From QPIN01 sp965224575 (GTDB lineage Bacteria > Pseudomonadota > Gammaproteobacteria > Methylococcales > Methylomonadaceae): a stretch of DNA of 64,000 bases. Positions 8,308-16,766 of the stretch are shown piece after piece (position 1 is the stretch's first letter; each line of letters starts with the position of its first letter). Both the position numbers and the translations under genes were made by a program. Below the pieces are notes generated by a model. That model was not told the DNA's origin. It worked only from the letters and a program-made list of their open reading frames with translations, and did not search any database. Location: NCBI GenBank assembly GCA_965224575.1, contig CBDCZQ010000006.1:1364001-1428000 (forward strand). The letters run 5' to 3'.

Positions 8308-9774
8308 ATGAAACATCCTAGTGCGAATATCCCCGTTTTAAAAAACAAAATAAACACTATTGTTGTGGCTATCAATTTACTGGCTATTTTCAGCTTTTGT
8401 TACAGTACTTATGCAACAGAATTTTCATGGGTAAATCTGTGTTTTACTTTTCTACTTTGTGTTTGCGGTGTTTATGTCGGAAAGAGTACAAAAATGCCTT
8501 TGGATACTTTAGACGAGATACAGAAAGTCTTGTTACATAGTAATGGTGGGGAGCTTTATCACCGCATTACTAATACCCAAAGTCTAGGTGAAGCAGGTAA
8601 GGTCGCCTGGGAACTTAATGAAATGTTGGATATTATAGAGTCTTATTTCAAAGAGATTACAACATGCTTTCATCAGGCATCCAGAGGAAATCATGAGCGT
8701 TACGCTTTAACTGATGGTTTTCCTGGCGTATTAAAAACATCAGCTGAAAGTGTAAACCAAGCACTAAAATATATGGCTGAAAATGAACAATTAATGACAA
8801 AAAATCGTTTAACTGCAGGTCTACATGGCCTTAATACAGCTAATTTGCTAGATAATCTGAAAGCTAATCAAAATGATTTGATCAAAGTAACGGAACAAAT
8901 GCAACAAGTTGAAAATATTGCGATTAAAACAGGAAATAATGCAAATGAAAGTCTTACAACAGTTGATACAATCAGCTCTTCATTAATTAATATAAACGAA
9001 AATATCCATTCAGTAAGTAGTGTTACTGTTGATTTAATTGATGATAGTAAAAAAGTAACTGATTCTTTATCAATGATTACGGGTATTGCAGACCAGACTA
9101 ATTTGCTTGCTCTGAATGCGTCGATTGAAGCGGCTCGCGCAGGTGAACATGGGCGAGGCTTTGCTGTTGTGGCTGAAGAGGTAAAGAGTTTATCGGAGCA
9201 TACAAAAAATGCAGCATTGGAAGTTTCTAAAACATTGGCTTCGTTTAATAAACGAGTTGAGCAAATGGATTTAGAGGCGAAGAGTTCCGCTGTTTTATCT
9301 GAAGAAATTATGCAGCAAGTTGATTCGTTTAAGGTTCAGTTTTCAGGATTATCTGAATCTACTCAGGATTCTATTAGCTATATTAGCCATGCTAAAGATA
9401 CAAGCTTTGGCTTATTAACCAAGCTGGATCATATTATTTTTAAACAGAATGGTTATGTTGCAATAGAGAATCCAGAACCAAGTTCTCAAGCAGATGCAAT
9501 TTCTGTTGATCATCACAACTGTCGTTTGGGGAAATGGTATGAAGAAGGTATAGGTTATGAAAAATTTCGACCGACGCGTGCTTATACAGAATTGAAATTA
9601 CCTCATGCCGATGTTCATGCTTATACGCAACAAGCCTATGCTATTTCTCGTGAAAAATGGATTGATGATACTCAGCTACTTGATGAAATAATTATTCAAA
9701 TGCAGAAATCAGAAGAAGCAAGTGGAGAAGTTATGAAACTTATTGATGCTATGGTTGATGAAAAATATGGCTAA
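8308..9774 (+). CDS. Methyl-accepting chemotaxis protein with C-terminal CZB domain
   Basis: A 488-residue chemoreceptor. Two adjacent N-terminal hydrophobic helices (about 16-36 and 40-58) leave almost no periplasmic loop. The methyl-accepting signalling region (about 190-370) has the hairpin tip sequence TNLLALNASIEAARAGEHGRG. The C-terminal domain (about 395-485) is a CZB zinc-sensing domain: DHHNCRLGKWYEEG, then HADVHAY. It is encoded five bases after the Aer-like PAS protein and very likely receives its signal from it. No che kinase genes are in the window. Confidence 0.92.
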   Translation: MKHPSANIPVLKNKINTIVVAINLLAIFSFCYSTYATEFSWVNLCFTFLLCVCGVYVGKSTKMPLDTLDEIQKVLLHSNGGELYHRITNTQSLGEAGKVAWELNEMLDIIESYFKEITTCFHQASRGNHERYALTDGFPGVLKTSAESVNQALKYMAENEQLMTKNRLTAGLHGLNTANLLDNLKANQNDLIKVTEQMQQVENIAIKTGNNANESLTTVDTISSSLININENIHSVSSVTVDLIDDSKKVTDSLSMITGIADQTNLLALNASIEAARAGEHGRGFAVVAEEVKSLSEHTKNAALEVSKTLASFNKRVEQMDLEAKSSAVLSEEIMQQVDSFKVQFSGLSESTQDSISYISHAKDTSFGLLTKLDHIIFKQNGYVAIENPEPSSQADAISVDHHNCRLGKWYEEGIGYEKFRPTRAYTELKLPHADVHAYTQQAYAISREKWIDDTQLLDEIIIQMQKSEEASGEVMKLIDAMVDEKYG

Positions 9775-9816
9775 TTGATACCATATTTGTAGTATAAAGA
9801 CAGGGATAAACAATAT

Positions 9817-11040
9817 TTAAAACAATTCAACGCTGTCATCAAGATCACTACTCTGCTCTGCCACCTCGGTAGCCAGGCTGTCCTTAAACGCTTGATATAA
9901 CTCTTTTTGATTATCCACAACATTATTTAGATTAGATCTGACAAAGGTTAATGCTTCCCTGATTTCCTTTCCAGCATCCATTTCATCAATTGCTTTATCT
10001 ATTGCAGAATCAATACGAGTAAGCAAAAATTCCTCCTGATCTTCCTCTAGACCCATGCCTAAAAAATCAATATTTAGCTCTTGAACCAGTTTTTTCATCA
10101 TAGCTGTACTTTCCGTACGGTTATTGACTATTGTTGTACCTAAATAATACAAGCTATTGTGTATCATTTTAAATGAACTAATCAGGTTTTCACTTTGTAG
10201 AGTAAGAGACTCTTCAGTACGAATGGTCGTAATTTTTGAATTAACTGCCGACAGAATAATAGGTAATAGATCTCTTAATCTGTCATAGCGATCCATATCG
10301 TCTAATGGCATGTTTTTAACCAACAAACTGATACCTGGGTAGTTGACAATAGTTCGATTACCAAAATCCAGAAAACGTGCTTGCTTATCGCACATTTCAA
10401 TTAAATCTTTTTCTAATGGACTGATCGCTGAACTTTCAGATGAATACCAAACATGTTGTGAATTCTCTAAAATCATGGCACAGCATTCAAGTGAGAATTG
10501 CTCAGTACATTCAAAAAGCCCTTGAGCTAGTTCATTAATGCTACGATAAGTTATACTTTTTTCTAAAAACTGCATTGCAATAGCTAGTTCGCTTGAATCT
10601 GTTAGTGCTGTTAGTACACTTTTATTTGCTAGCTCAAATTGCTGACGAAGTTCTTTACGATCAGAATAGAACTTAACCAGCACAGTGGTTCGAGCGATTA
10701 AATTTTCTTGTTCAAACGGCTTAACCAGATAATCATCTGCACCCACATCATAGCCTTGCATACGTTCACGCAAGGAACCATGCGAGGATAAAATAATAAT
10801 AGGAATTTCTTTAGTGGATTCTATATTCCGCAGACGATCACATACTTCATAGCCGTTAATGCCCGGCATTTCAATATCAAGAATAATAATGTCAGGGCAA
10901 TTCTTTAACGCCTCTTCGATACCAGATTCACCATCATCTGCAGTTCGAATTTCCATCATTTCTGTCTTTAGCGTTTTGGTAATTAACTTTTGGATGAATT
11001 TATCATCATCAATTACAAGAACGTCTATTTTTGTAGTCAT
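9817..11040 (-). CDS. Response regulator with unnamed C-terminal domain (paralogue 1)
   Basis: A 407-residue protein. The receiver domain (1-125) is intact: acidic pocket Asp11-Asp13, phosphoacceptor Asp55 in LDIEMPG, Ser85 and Lys107 in VKPFE. The remaining 280 residues contain no DNA-binding, GGDEF or EAL motif; instead a region of about 150 residues matches the regulator at 15589-16686, best in FGNRTIVNYPGISLLVKNMP versus FGKRTIVNFKNISILIKNMP. The rest is helical, with a long acidic tail. It lies downstream of the receptor-YfiR-kinase genes on the same strand but behind a family A element. Output is unknown. Confidence 0.85.
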   Translation of the reverse strand: MTTKIDVLVIDDDKFIQKLITKTLKTEMMEIRTADDGESGIEEALKNCPDIIILDIEMPGINGYEVCDRLRNIESTKEIPIIILSSHGSLRERMQGYDVGADDYLVKPFEQENLIARTTVLVKFYSDRKELRQQFELANKSVLTALTDSSELAIAMQFLEKSITYRSINELAQGLFECTEQFSLECCAMILENSQHVWYSSESSAISPLEKDLIEMCDKQARFLDFGNRTIVNYPGISLLVKNMPLDDMDRYDRLRDLLPIILSAVNSKITTIRTEESLTLQSENLISSFKMIHNSLYYLGTTIVNNRTESTAMMKKLVQELNIDFLGMGLEEDQEEFLLTRIDSAIDKAIDEMDAGKEIREALTFVRSNLNNVVDNQKELYQAFKDSLATEVAEQSSDLDDSVELF

Positions 11041-11150
11041 TATTATCGCTATAATTATAGATACAGTTAGCTAACCATTAAATTTTTAATGTTATAAAAT
11101 CTTCATTCAGTAAGTATAGTTGAACACTTGGTTTTTTCCATTGATTTGGA

Positions 11151-11316
11151 TTATACTTCGCGCGGTCACGGATGCGGATTTTATAGCGAGTTGATTTTTG
11201 TCGATAGCAAGGCGCTAAAATGGGCGCATAGCTGGCTACGCAACCATTTCAGCAACGCAGCCTATCGGCAAAAAGTAACCGATAGAAAACCGCATCCGTG
11301 ACCGCGCGAAGTATAA
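11151..11316. repeat. Family A inverted-repeat element, complete copy
   Basis: A 166-base element with near-perfect terminal inverted repeats: TTATACTTCGCGCGGTCACG at the left and its complement ending CGCGCGAAGTATAA at the right, each extending about 27 bases. The interior is also partly self-complementary (CGATAG and CTATCG blocks) and carries GCATAGCTGGCTACGCAACC. It encodes no protein, so it looks like a MITE or large REP-type element. It ends 14 bases from the stop codon of the 11330-12820 kinase, in the gap between that gene and the response regulator. Confidence 0.85.
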
Positions 11317-11329
11317 TTTAACACTCTGT

Positions 11330-12820
11330 TTATCTAACGGGTAGAACAAAGGACACGCGGGCACCACCTTCTTCTATAGATTCAGCCCAAATTTTCCCTT
11401 TATGTAAGCCAATAATACTCTGGCAAATGGCTAAGCCTAATCCAGTTCCTCCTGCATTAGTTTTAGTTTTACTACTTTGAATAAATTTATCAAAAATATG
11501 CTTCAATTCTTCCTTTGGAATACCTACACCTTGGTCTTCTACGGTTAACTGTATAGCCGCATGATTGTGGTAATCTATTTTAGAAAACCGAATTTTTATT
11601 ATTTTTCTTTCAGGGCTAAACTTAATTGCATTAGATAATAAATTAGAAATGACCTGATTGATACGGTTCAGATCAAAATAAGCCTCAGTATCGCAGGCTT
11701 CATTCTCCCAAAGTAAAATCAGTTGTTTTTCTTTAAGAGAGGCACTTTGTTCTTCTACACAATTTTTTGCGGCTTTAAATAATGACTTATTCTGTTTGTT
11801 TAATTCCATTTTTCCTGCCTCTAATTTAGACAGATCTAATAAATCATTTAAAAGAGCCAATAATCGTTCCCCACTGGTATGGATTCTGTCAAAATATTTG
11901 AATAATTTTTCAGTTGTAGCAGTCTCATAATTTTTTAAACCAAATCGAGAAAAACTTAAAATTCCATGCAAAGGTGTTCGTAGTTCGTGTGACATATTGG
12001 CTAAAAACTCTGATTTAGAAGCGTTAGCGTGATTTGCTTTCTTTAATGCTATTTTTAATGAGGCTGTTTTTTCTTCAATAAGCCATTCTAAATTAGTTGT
12101 ATAGTTCTTTAGCTCCTTATCTCTTACTTCAATTTCATCTAGCATTTTATTAAATGATTGATTTAAAGTTATAATTTCAGTGGTTCCAGCCACTTTTGCC
12201 CGAGAACTAAAATCTTTATCTTTTGCTATTTGATTAGTTAGTTTTGCTAAATTATTTAAAGGTCTGGTTAAGCTACGACTAAAGTACTTTGCAACGATTA
12301 AGCTAAATATTAAAGAAATTAATATGCTCAATATAAAAATAAAGATTTGAGTAACTTGTTGATTAAAGAGTGCCTCTCGACTAAAAACCAAATGTATATA
12401 CGCAATCGTTTTGTCACCATCTTTAACTACATCGCAACTATTTAATTTTTTTGAATAAAAAGACTTTGTTTTGCATTGCTGTTGATTAAATTTTGTCGTC
12501 TTCTTTTCGATTCCTGTACTGACATACACTTCACCATTTTGTAAATGTACAGTGGCTTGAATTATATTTGAGCGCTTAATAACATCATTTAAGGCTTCTA
12601 TAACACCTTCTTTATGATCAAAAATAATAGCGGTTTCTACTTGATGTGCTGTAAATTGAGAAAAAGTATTTGCTTCTTTTTTTAATGTTTTGTTGGCAAA
12701 AAAGTAATTAGCACCTATAAACAAAGTGCTTGTCATTAACAAGACTAAAGAAACAATACTTAGCATGACTAAAGTCAGTTTTTTTTGAAGACCTCCTCGA
12801 CTTGTTATATTTTGTTTCAT
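11330..12820 (-). CDS. Membrane sensor histidine kinase
   Basis: A 496-residue kinase. Helices at about 14-36 and 158-178 flank a periplasmic domain of about 120 residues with a CHASE8-like look (ETAIIFDHKEGVIEALNDV). A HAMP linker (about 180-232), a coiled coil, a HisKA domain with His278 in ANMSHELRTPLHG, and a GHKL ATPase domain (about 380-495) with GTGLGLAI follow. It is third in a minus-strand unit: TonB-dependent receptor, two bases, YfiR, 16 bases, kinase. This order suggests that the kinase reads a signal imported or sensed in the envelope by the first two. Its likely targets are the two flanking response regulators. Confidence 0.92.
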   Translation of the reverse strand: MKQNITSRGGLQKKLTLVMLSIVSLVLLMTSTLFIGANYFFANKTLKKEANTFSQFTAHQVETAIIFDHKEGVIEALNDVIKRSNIIQATVHLQNGEVYVSTGIEKKTTKFNQQQCKTKSFYSKKLNSCDVVKDGDKTIAYIHLVFSREALFNQQVTQIFIFILSILISLIFSLIVAKYFSRSLTRPLNNLAKLTNQIAKDKDFSSRAKVAGTTEIITLNQSFNKMLDEIEVRDKELKNYTTNLEWLIEEKTASLKIALKKANHANASKSEFLANMSHELRTPLHGILSFSRFGLKNYETATTEKLFKYFDRIHTSGERLLALLNDLLDLSKLEAGKMELNKQNKSLFKAAKNCVEEQSASLKEKQLILLWENEACDTEAYFDLNRINQVISNLLSNAIKFSPERKIIKIRFSKIDYHNHAAIQLTVEDQGVGIPKEELKHIFDKFIQSSKTKTNAGGTGLGLAICQSIIGLHKGKIWAESIEEGGARVSFVLPVR

Positions 12821-12836
12821 TTCATATTTTAGTAAG

Positions 12837-13397
12837 CTAGTTAATATTTTTTTTAATCACAGTTGATGCTAGTTTGATTAATTTAGAATCAATTTTTAAA
12901 AAAGCAGCCTGACTACTATCAAAATTAAGATTAAATCGAATTTTATCTTTATCAACAAATAGTTGAATCATCCCTTCTTTAACGACAAAATCATCTTGGT
13001 CACTCACCGTTAATACATAATGTTTTTTTGCAATTAAATTCAGTTTTTCTAAATGTATATCGGAAACGGCATCAATAAAAACAACATGGCAATGTTGAAT
13101 ACTATGTAAATATTCTAGTTCAATTATTTTAATATTTTGATGCTGGATTTTTCGAGCTTCTAATTGGTATAAAACACCTCCAAACGAATTTCTTGGGTAG
13201 GTGCAAATATTAAAAGTTTTAGTCTCCGTTTTAGGTTTAGGCCATTGAACAAATCGAGAAAAATTATATATATAGATTGTTTTTAATTGTTTTTCAGAGA
13301 CTGATTCAGTTGCATGAACTTGAATTGATAAGAAGCACAACAAGGCAATGCTTGCTTTTCCTGAACAAAAAGCTAAATATTTTATGAATTGTTTCAT
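12837..13397 (-). CDS. yfiR: Periplasmic YfiR-family protein
   Basis: A 186-residue protein with a signal peptide (about 1-29, ending VHATES) and a YfiR (DUF4154) domain. Recognisable stretches are LKTIYIYNFSRFVQWP near the start, FNICTYPRNSFGG in the middle and the C-terminal DKDKIRFNLNFDSSQAAFLKIDSKLIKLA. In Pseudomonas, YfiR is a periplasmic repressor of the diguanylate cyclase YfiN. Here there is no cyclase nearby; the partners are a TonB-dependent receptor two bases upstream and a histidine kinase downstream, so YfiR probably modulates that kinase. This partner assignment is inference. Confidence 0.9.
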   Translation of the reverse strand: MKQFIKYLAFCSGKASIALLCFLSIQVHATESVSEKQLKTIYIYNFSRFVQWPKPKTETKTFNICTYPRNSFGGVLYQLEARKIQHQNIKIIELEYLHSIQHCHVVFIDAVSDIHLEKLNLIAKKHYVLTVSDQDDFVVKEGMIQLFVDKDKIRFNLNFDSSQAAFLKIDSKLIKLASTVIKKNIN

Positions 13398-13399
13398 AT

Positions 13400-15358
13400 T
13401 TAGAATCGAGTGATTATTTTTGCGTAAACACTGCGAGGTACTTCTGTATTAAATGAATCACCCTCTATAGACGTAAATTCTTTATGTTGCGAATCAAGTA
13501 AGTTTTGTCCAGCAATTGAAAACTCAAATTGTTCCGTTGGTTTCCATGCTAATCTTAAATCCAGACGAATAAAATCATTCACCTCTCCTGATTTAATACG
13601 GTCTGTATAATAAATAGCCGAATTAAAGACTAAATCAAAAGGAAGTTGCCAGGTTGATTGTAAGGAGCCCTGTTGCTGTGGAGAAGAATGTTCATAAGTA
13701 TTAACATTACCAGTATCCATATTTCCTTTTTTTAATCTAGCATCTACTTTTAAAAAGCTATAACTTGCCGATAATTGCCAATAGTCTAGCACTTGCCATT
13801 TAGCAAGCAGTTCTACACCATAACTCTCGGCTTCAATTTTATTATCAAAATTTAATGGAATGGTAAAGTTTGAATAATCAGGAGCTTGCGGTGTTGTTGA
13901 ACGTAAATCGTCGTATTGATGATAAAAAATAGTCGTATCAACACTAAATGCCTCTGAAAAAACACCTCGATAGCCAGCTTCAATCGCCAGTAAATCCTCT
14001 GCTTTTTGTTCTGTATTTCCATTGACAACAACTGTGAAGGGTTTTGTATAAGCACCTATAGCTCGTATATTTGAATCAACTCTTGAAGGTGTTCTTACTG
14101 CTCTGCTAACCGAGGTCCAAATGCTATGGTCTGAATTGACTTCCCATAACAATCTGGCACTGGGTTGATATTCAAATCCACTGTAATCATTATGCGAGAA
14201 TTTAGAACCTATAGTAAAACGAAAGTCTTCACTCAATTGAATTTCATCTTGAAGAAAACCACTTACTGTATGACTAAACCGGCTTTCTGGTGAAAAAGAA
14301 CTATTATTGTTTTTTTCTAAATCATCTTGAACACCCCGATAGCCTATTCCCCAAATAATTGCCTGTTTATCTCCCCATTGGAATTGATGTTGAGCATCTA
14401 TATCAAAAGTGTGTAAAATTCTAACCGCCTCAAAATGATTATGCTCCTCATAATTATAATAAGCTTGTAATTGCAAATCATTTTCTTCGATAAGATTGTG
14501 TTTAGTGCGTAATAATAGGTGCGCTGTTCGATAATCTTGAGTATCTTTCAGAACTAAATTAGAAATAGGTGCAGATGTAAACGTTTGTTTGACTCCATCA
14601 GCTTGTCCGCGCATATAAGAACCTTGCAACATCCATTTTTTTTGTCCGTCTAGTCTGAACCCTGTTCGGATGTTTTCTCTACCATCTTCAGCATTATTAT
14701 TATGGTCAGGTGAATTTTTGTATTTATCCTGTTTTCTAGCTTTGGCATAAACTTGGTAACTAACATCTTCACTCAGTTTACCTCCGTGCAATATATTGGC
14801 AATCAAGTCTTCTGAGCCACCTAAAAAACTAAGTTCAGTACCTTGTGTTTCATTAGCACTTTTGGTGATAATATTGACTACACCATTAACTGCATTTTCA
14901 CCCCATAAAGTGCCTCCAGGGCCACGAACAACCTCTATACGATCAATAGTTGCAAGAAGAATATCCTGCATATTCCAATAAACACCCGAAAAAAGAGGTG
15001 TGTAGACACTACGACCATCAATTAACACTAATAATTTATTGGCAAACTCTCCATTAAACCCACGAATAGAAATTGCCCATTTATTGCCATCAATATGTGC
15101 GACTTGTACACCAGGCACCCCCCTTAATACTTCTGGTAAGGTTGTTGCTCCTGATCGCTGAATATCAGCTTGTGAGATAACATGAATTGCTGCGGCTGTT
15201 TTACGAATTGACTGTGGTTTTTTTGCAATTGAAATAACTTCAACATCCATTAATTGTTCAAAATCCATTTCATAAAGCGCATCATAAGTTTCACTATATA
15301 CAGTGACAGGCAAGGTTAATGCTATAAAACCACTTAAAAATGCAGGAAATATTTTCAT
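13400..15358 (-). CDS. TonB-dependent outer-membrane receptor
   Basis: A 652-residue receptor. After a signal peptide (about 1-22) come DFEQLMDVEVISIAKK, a plug domain (about 45-165) with VLRGVPGVQV, ISIRGFNGEFANKLLVLIDG and IEVVRGPGGTLWGENAVNGVVNIIT, and then a 22-strand-type barrel ending in YAKIITRF, with terminal Phe as expected. Receptors of this type that sit next to YfiR and a kinase are usually not assigned a substrate; nothing in the sequence names one. It is the first gene of the unit, so its promoter should lie in 15359-15407 or in the repeat beyond it. Confidence 0.93.
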   Translation of the reverse strand: MKIFPAFLSGFIALTLPVTVYSETYDALYEMDFEQLMDVEVISIAKKPQSIRKTAAAIHVISQADIQRSGATTLPEVLRGVPGVQVAHIDGNKWAISIRGFNGEFANKLLVLIDGRSVYTPLFSGVYWNMQDILLATIDRIEVVRGPGGTLWGENAVNGVVNIITKSANETQGTELSFLGGSEDLIANILHGGKLSEDVSYQVYAKARKQDKYKNSPDHNNNAEDGRENIRTGFRLDGQKKWMLQGSYMRGQADGVKQTFTSAPISNLVLKDTQDYRTAHLLLRTKHNLIEENDLQLQAYYNYEEHNHFEAVRILHTFDIDAQHQFQWGDKQAIIWGIGYRGVQDDLEKNNNSSFSPESRFSHTVSGFLQDEIQLSEDFRFTIGSKFSHNDYSGFEYQPSARLLWEVNSDHSIWTSVSRAVRTPSRVDSNIRAIGAYTKPFTVVVNGNTEQKAEDLLAIEAGYRGVFSEAFSVDTTIFYHQYDDLRSTTPQAPDYSNFTIPLNFDNKIEAESYGVELLAKWQVLDYWQLSASYSFLKVDARLKKGNMDTGNVNTYEHSSPQQQGSLQSTWQLPFDLVFNSAIYYTDRIKSGEVNDFIRLDLRLAWKPTEQFEFSIAGQNLLDSQHKEFTSIEGDSFNTEVPRSVYAKIITRF

Positions 15359-15400
15359 GATAGGTGCAGTGTGTTATTAATGATGGTTACTATTTACCCT

Positions 15401-15548
15401 ACACAAGGGGGGTGATTAAACGTGTAGGTTGGGCTGTCGTCTCTTTGGCAACCCAACGCCACTTTTGCTAAAGATGTTGGGTTAACGATAGAGCTGTTAG
15501 CCCAACCTACCCATTCTTTACTTCTTTTTTAATCACCACCCACACAAG
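15401..15548. repeat. GTAGGTTGGG palindromic repeat, copy 2, with possible target duplication
   Basis: The core palindrome is 15424-15510. Outside it lies a second pair of arms, GGGGGTGATTAAA on the left and TTTAATCACCACCC on the right, giving an element of about 134 bases. It is flanked on both sides by the direct repeat ACACAAG (15401-15407 and 15542-15548), which could be a target-site duplication. It separates the TonB receptor from the upstream response regulator. Confidence 0.85.
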
Positions 15549-15588
15549 AATCTTATTACCCTAGGGTTATACTTCACAGGGTTATCAT

Positions 15589-16686
15589 TTAACTTACTGA
15601 AAGTGATGAAATAAGGTTTTCTATCTCTTTTTCTATTTTTAAATCAGAGTTAAATACTGTTGAATTTTGCTCTTTTGCCTTTTCAAGTAAATCGCTAAAA
15701 AATTGTTCTTGCTGTTCACTTAAGTCCATATTTATGTATGACCATTCAACATTAGAAATTAGATCATCTATAATTTTGATGTTTTTCTTTTCGTTATCTT
15801 TGCGTGAAGATTCAATCTCGGTTAACATCGCCCGTGTAGCATTGATCAGTGACATCAACGAAGATGACATTTCTATACCTGTAATTCTGGCATCCGCTCC
15901 TTCTATTAACATACCGATAACATCATTTAGCCGACCATATTTATCAGCATCCTTGATAGGCATATTTTTAATCAAAATAGATATGTTTTTAAAGTTAACA
16001 ATGGTACGTTTACCAAAATGAATAAATCGTTCGCCTTGTTTCATCTGGCTCAGAACATCTTGCTCACGTTCACCGACTATCCCTAATGTGGAAAAAAAAG
16101 TATCTTGTTTATCAACAGTGACACAGATTGTTGCGCTTAAATCAAATTGGCTTAAGGATTCCAACAAACGTTTTGCTAACGCTTCTTGTGTTAAACAATG
16201 GTAGCTGTCACGGGTAAATTGCATTACTTCGCCCATCTCACTTGCTTGGGTCATCGCTGTCATCGCCATACCTATGGCATCATTTGAACCTTGTTGTAAT
16301 GCTTGTTTTTCTTGCAAACTCACTAATGTTATTTCTATTTTAGTGAATAATTCCTTTTCATCAAAAGGCTTAGTAATATAATCTTCCCCACCTGCTTTAT
16401 ACCCAGTCATTCGTTCTTCAGGAAGACTTAACGCAGAGACAAAAATAACGGGGATATCTGCTGTTAATGGGTTTGACTTTAGTTTTTCACAAGTTTCTAT
16501 GCCACTCATTCCTGGCATTTTGACATCTAATAGAATAAGATCTGGTTTTATTGTCTGTAGTTTTTTTAAGCAATCCTCACCTGTGCCAGCTAATTCAAAC
16601 TGATATTTTTCTGCTAAAGCTTCCTCAAAAATTTCAAGGTTAAAAGGCTCATCATCTACAACTAAAATTACTGGGCTATCAGACAT
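15589..16686 (-). CDS. Response regulator with unnamed C-terminal domain (paralogue 2)
   Basis: A 365-residue protein. The receiver domain (about 5-122) keeps Asp11, Asp12, phosphoacceptor Asp54 in LDVKMPG, a Ser in FVSALS and Lys in TKPFDEKEL. Residues about 140-285 resemble paralogue 1 at 9817-11040: SEMGEVMQF versus SELAIAMQF, then FGKRTIVNFKNISILIKNMP and a shared YGRLNDV/YDRLRDL helix. The C-terminal 80 residues are helical and acidic and differ from paralogue 1. No output motif is recognised. It is upstream of the receptor gene on the same strand, separated by a palindromic repeat. Confidence 0.85.
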   Translation of the reverse strand: MSDSPVILVVDDEPFNLEIFEEALAEKYQFELAGTGEDCLKKLQTIKPDLILLDVKMPGMSGIETCEKLKSNPLTADIPVIFVSALSLPEERMTGYKAGGEDYITKPFDEKELFTKIEITLVSLQEKQALQQGSNDAIGMAMTAMTQASEMGEVMQFTRDSYHCLTQEALAKRLLESLSQFDLSATICVTVDKQDTFFSTLGIVGEREQDVLSQMKQGERFIHFGKRTIVNFKNISILIKNMPIKDADKYGRLNDVIGMLIEGADARITGIEMSSSLMSLINATRAMLTEIESSRKDNEKKNIKIIDDLISNVEWSYINMDLSEQQEQFFSDLLEKAKEQNSTVFNSDLKIEKEIENLISSLSVS

Positions 16687-16766
16687 ATAATTAAATTAAG
16701 CTATTTCAGAAACATGTTGGGTAATATTTTCTCTACTTAATTTAAGTGTAGTTGAACTTAAATTAA

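Noticed and set aside
12837..13397. YfiBNR cyclic-di-GMP system
   Set aside because: Only YfiR is present; no GGDEF protein or YfiB-type OmpA lipoprotein is nearby.
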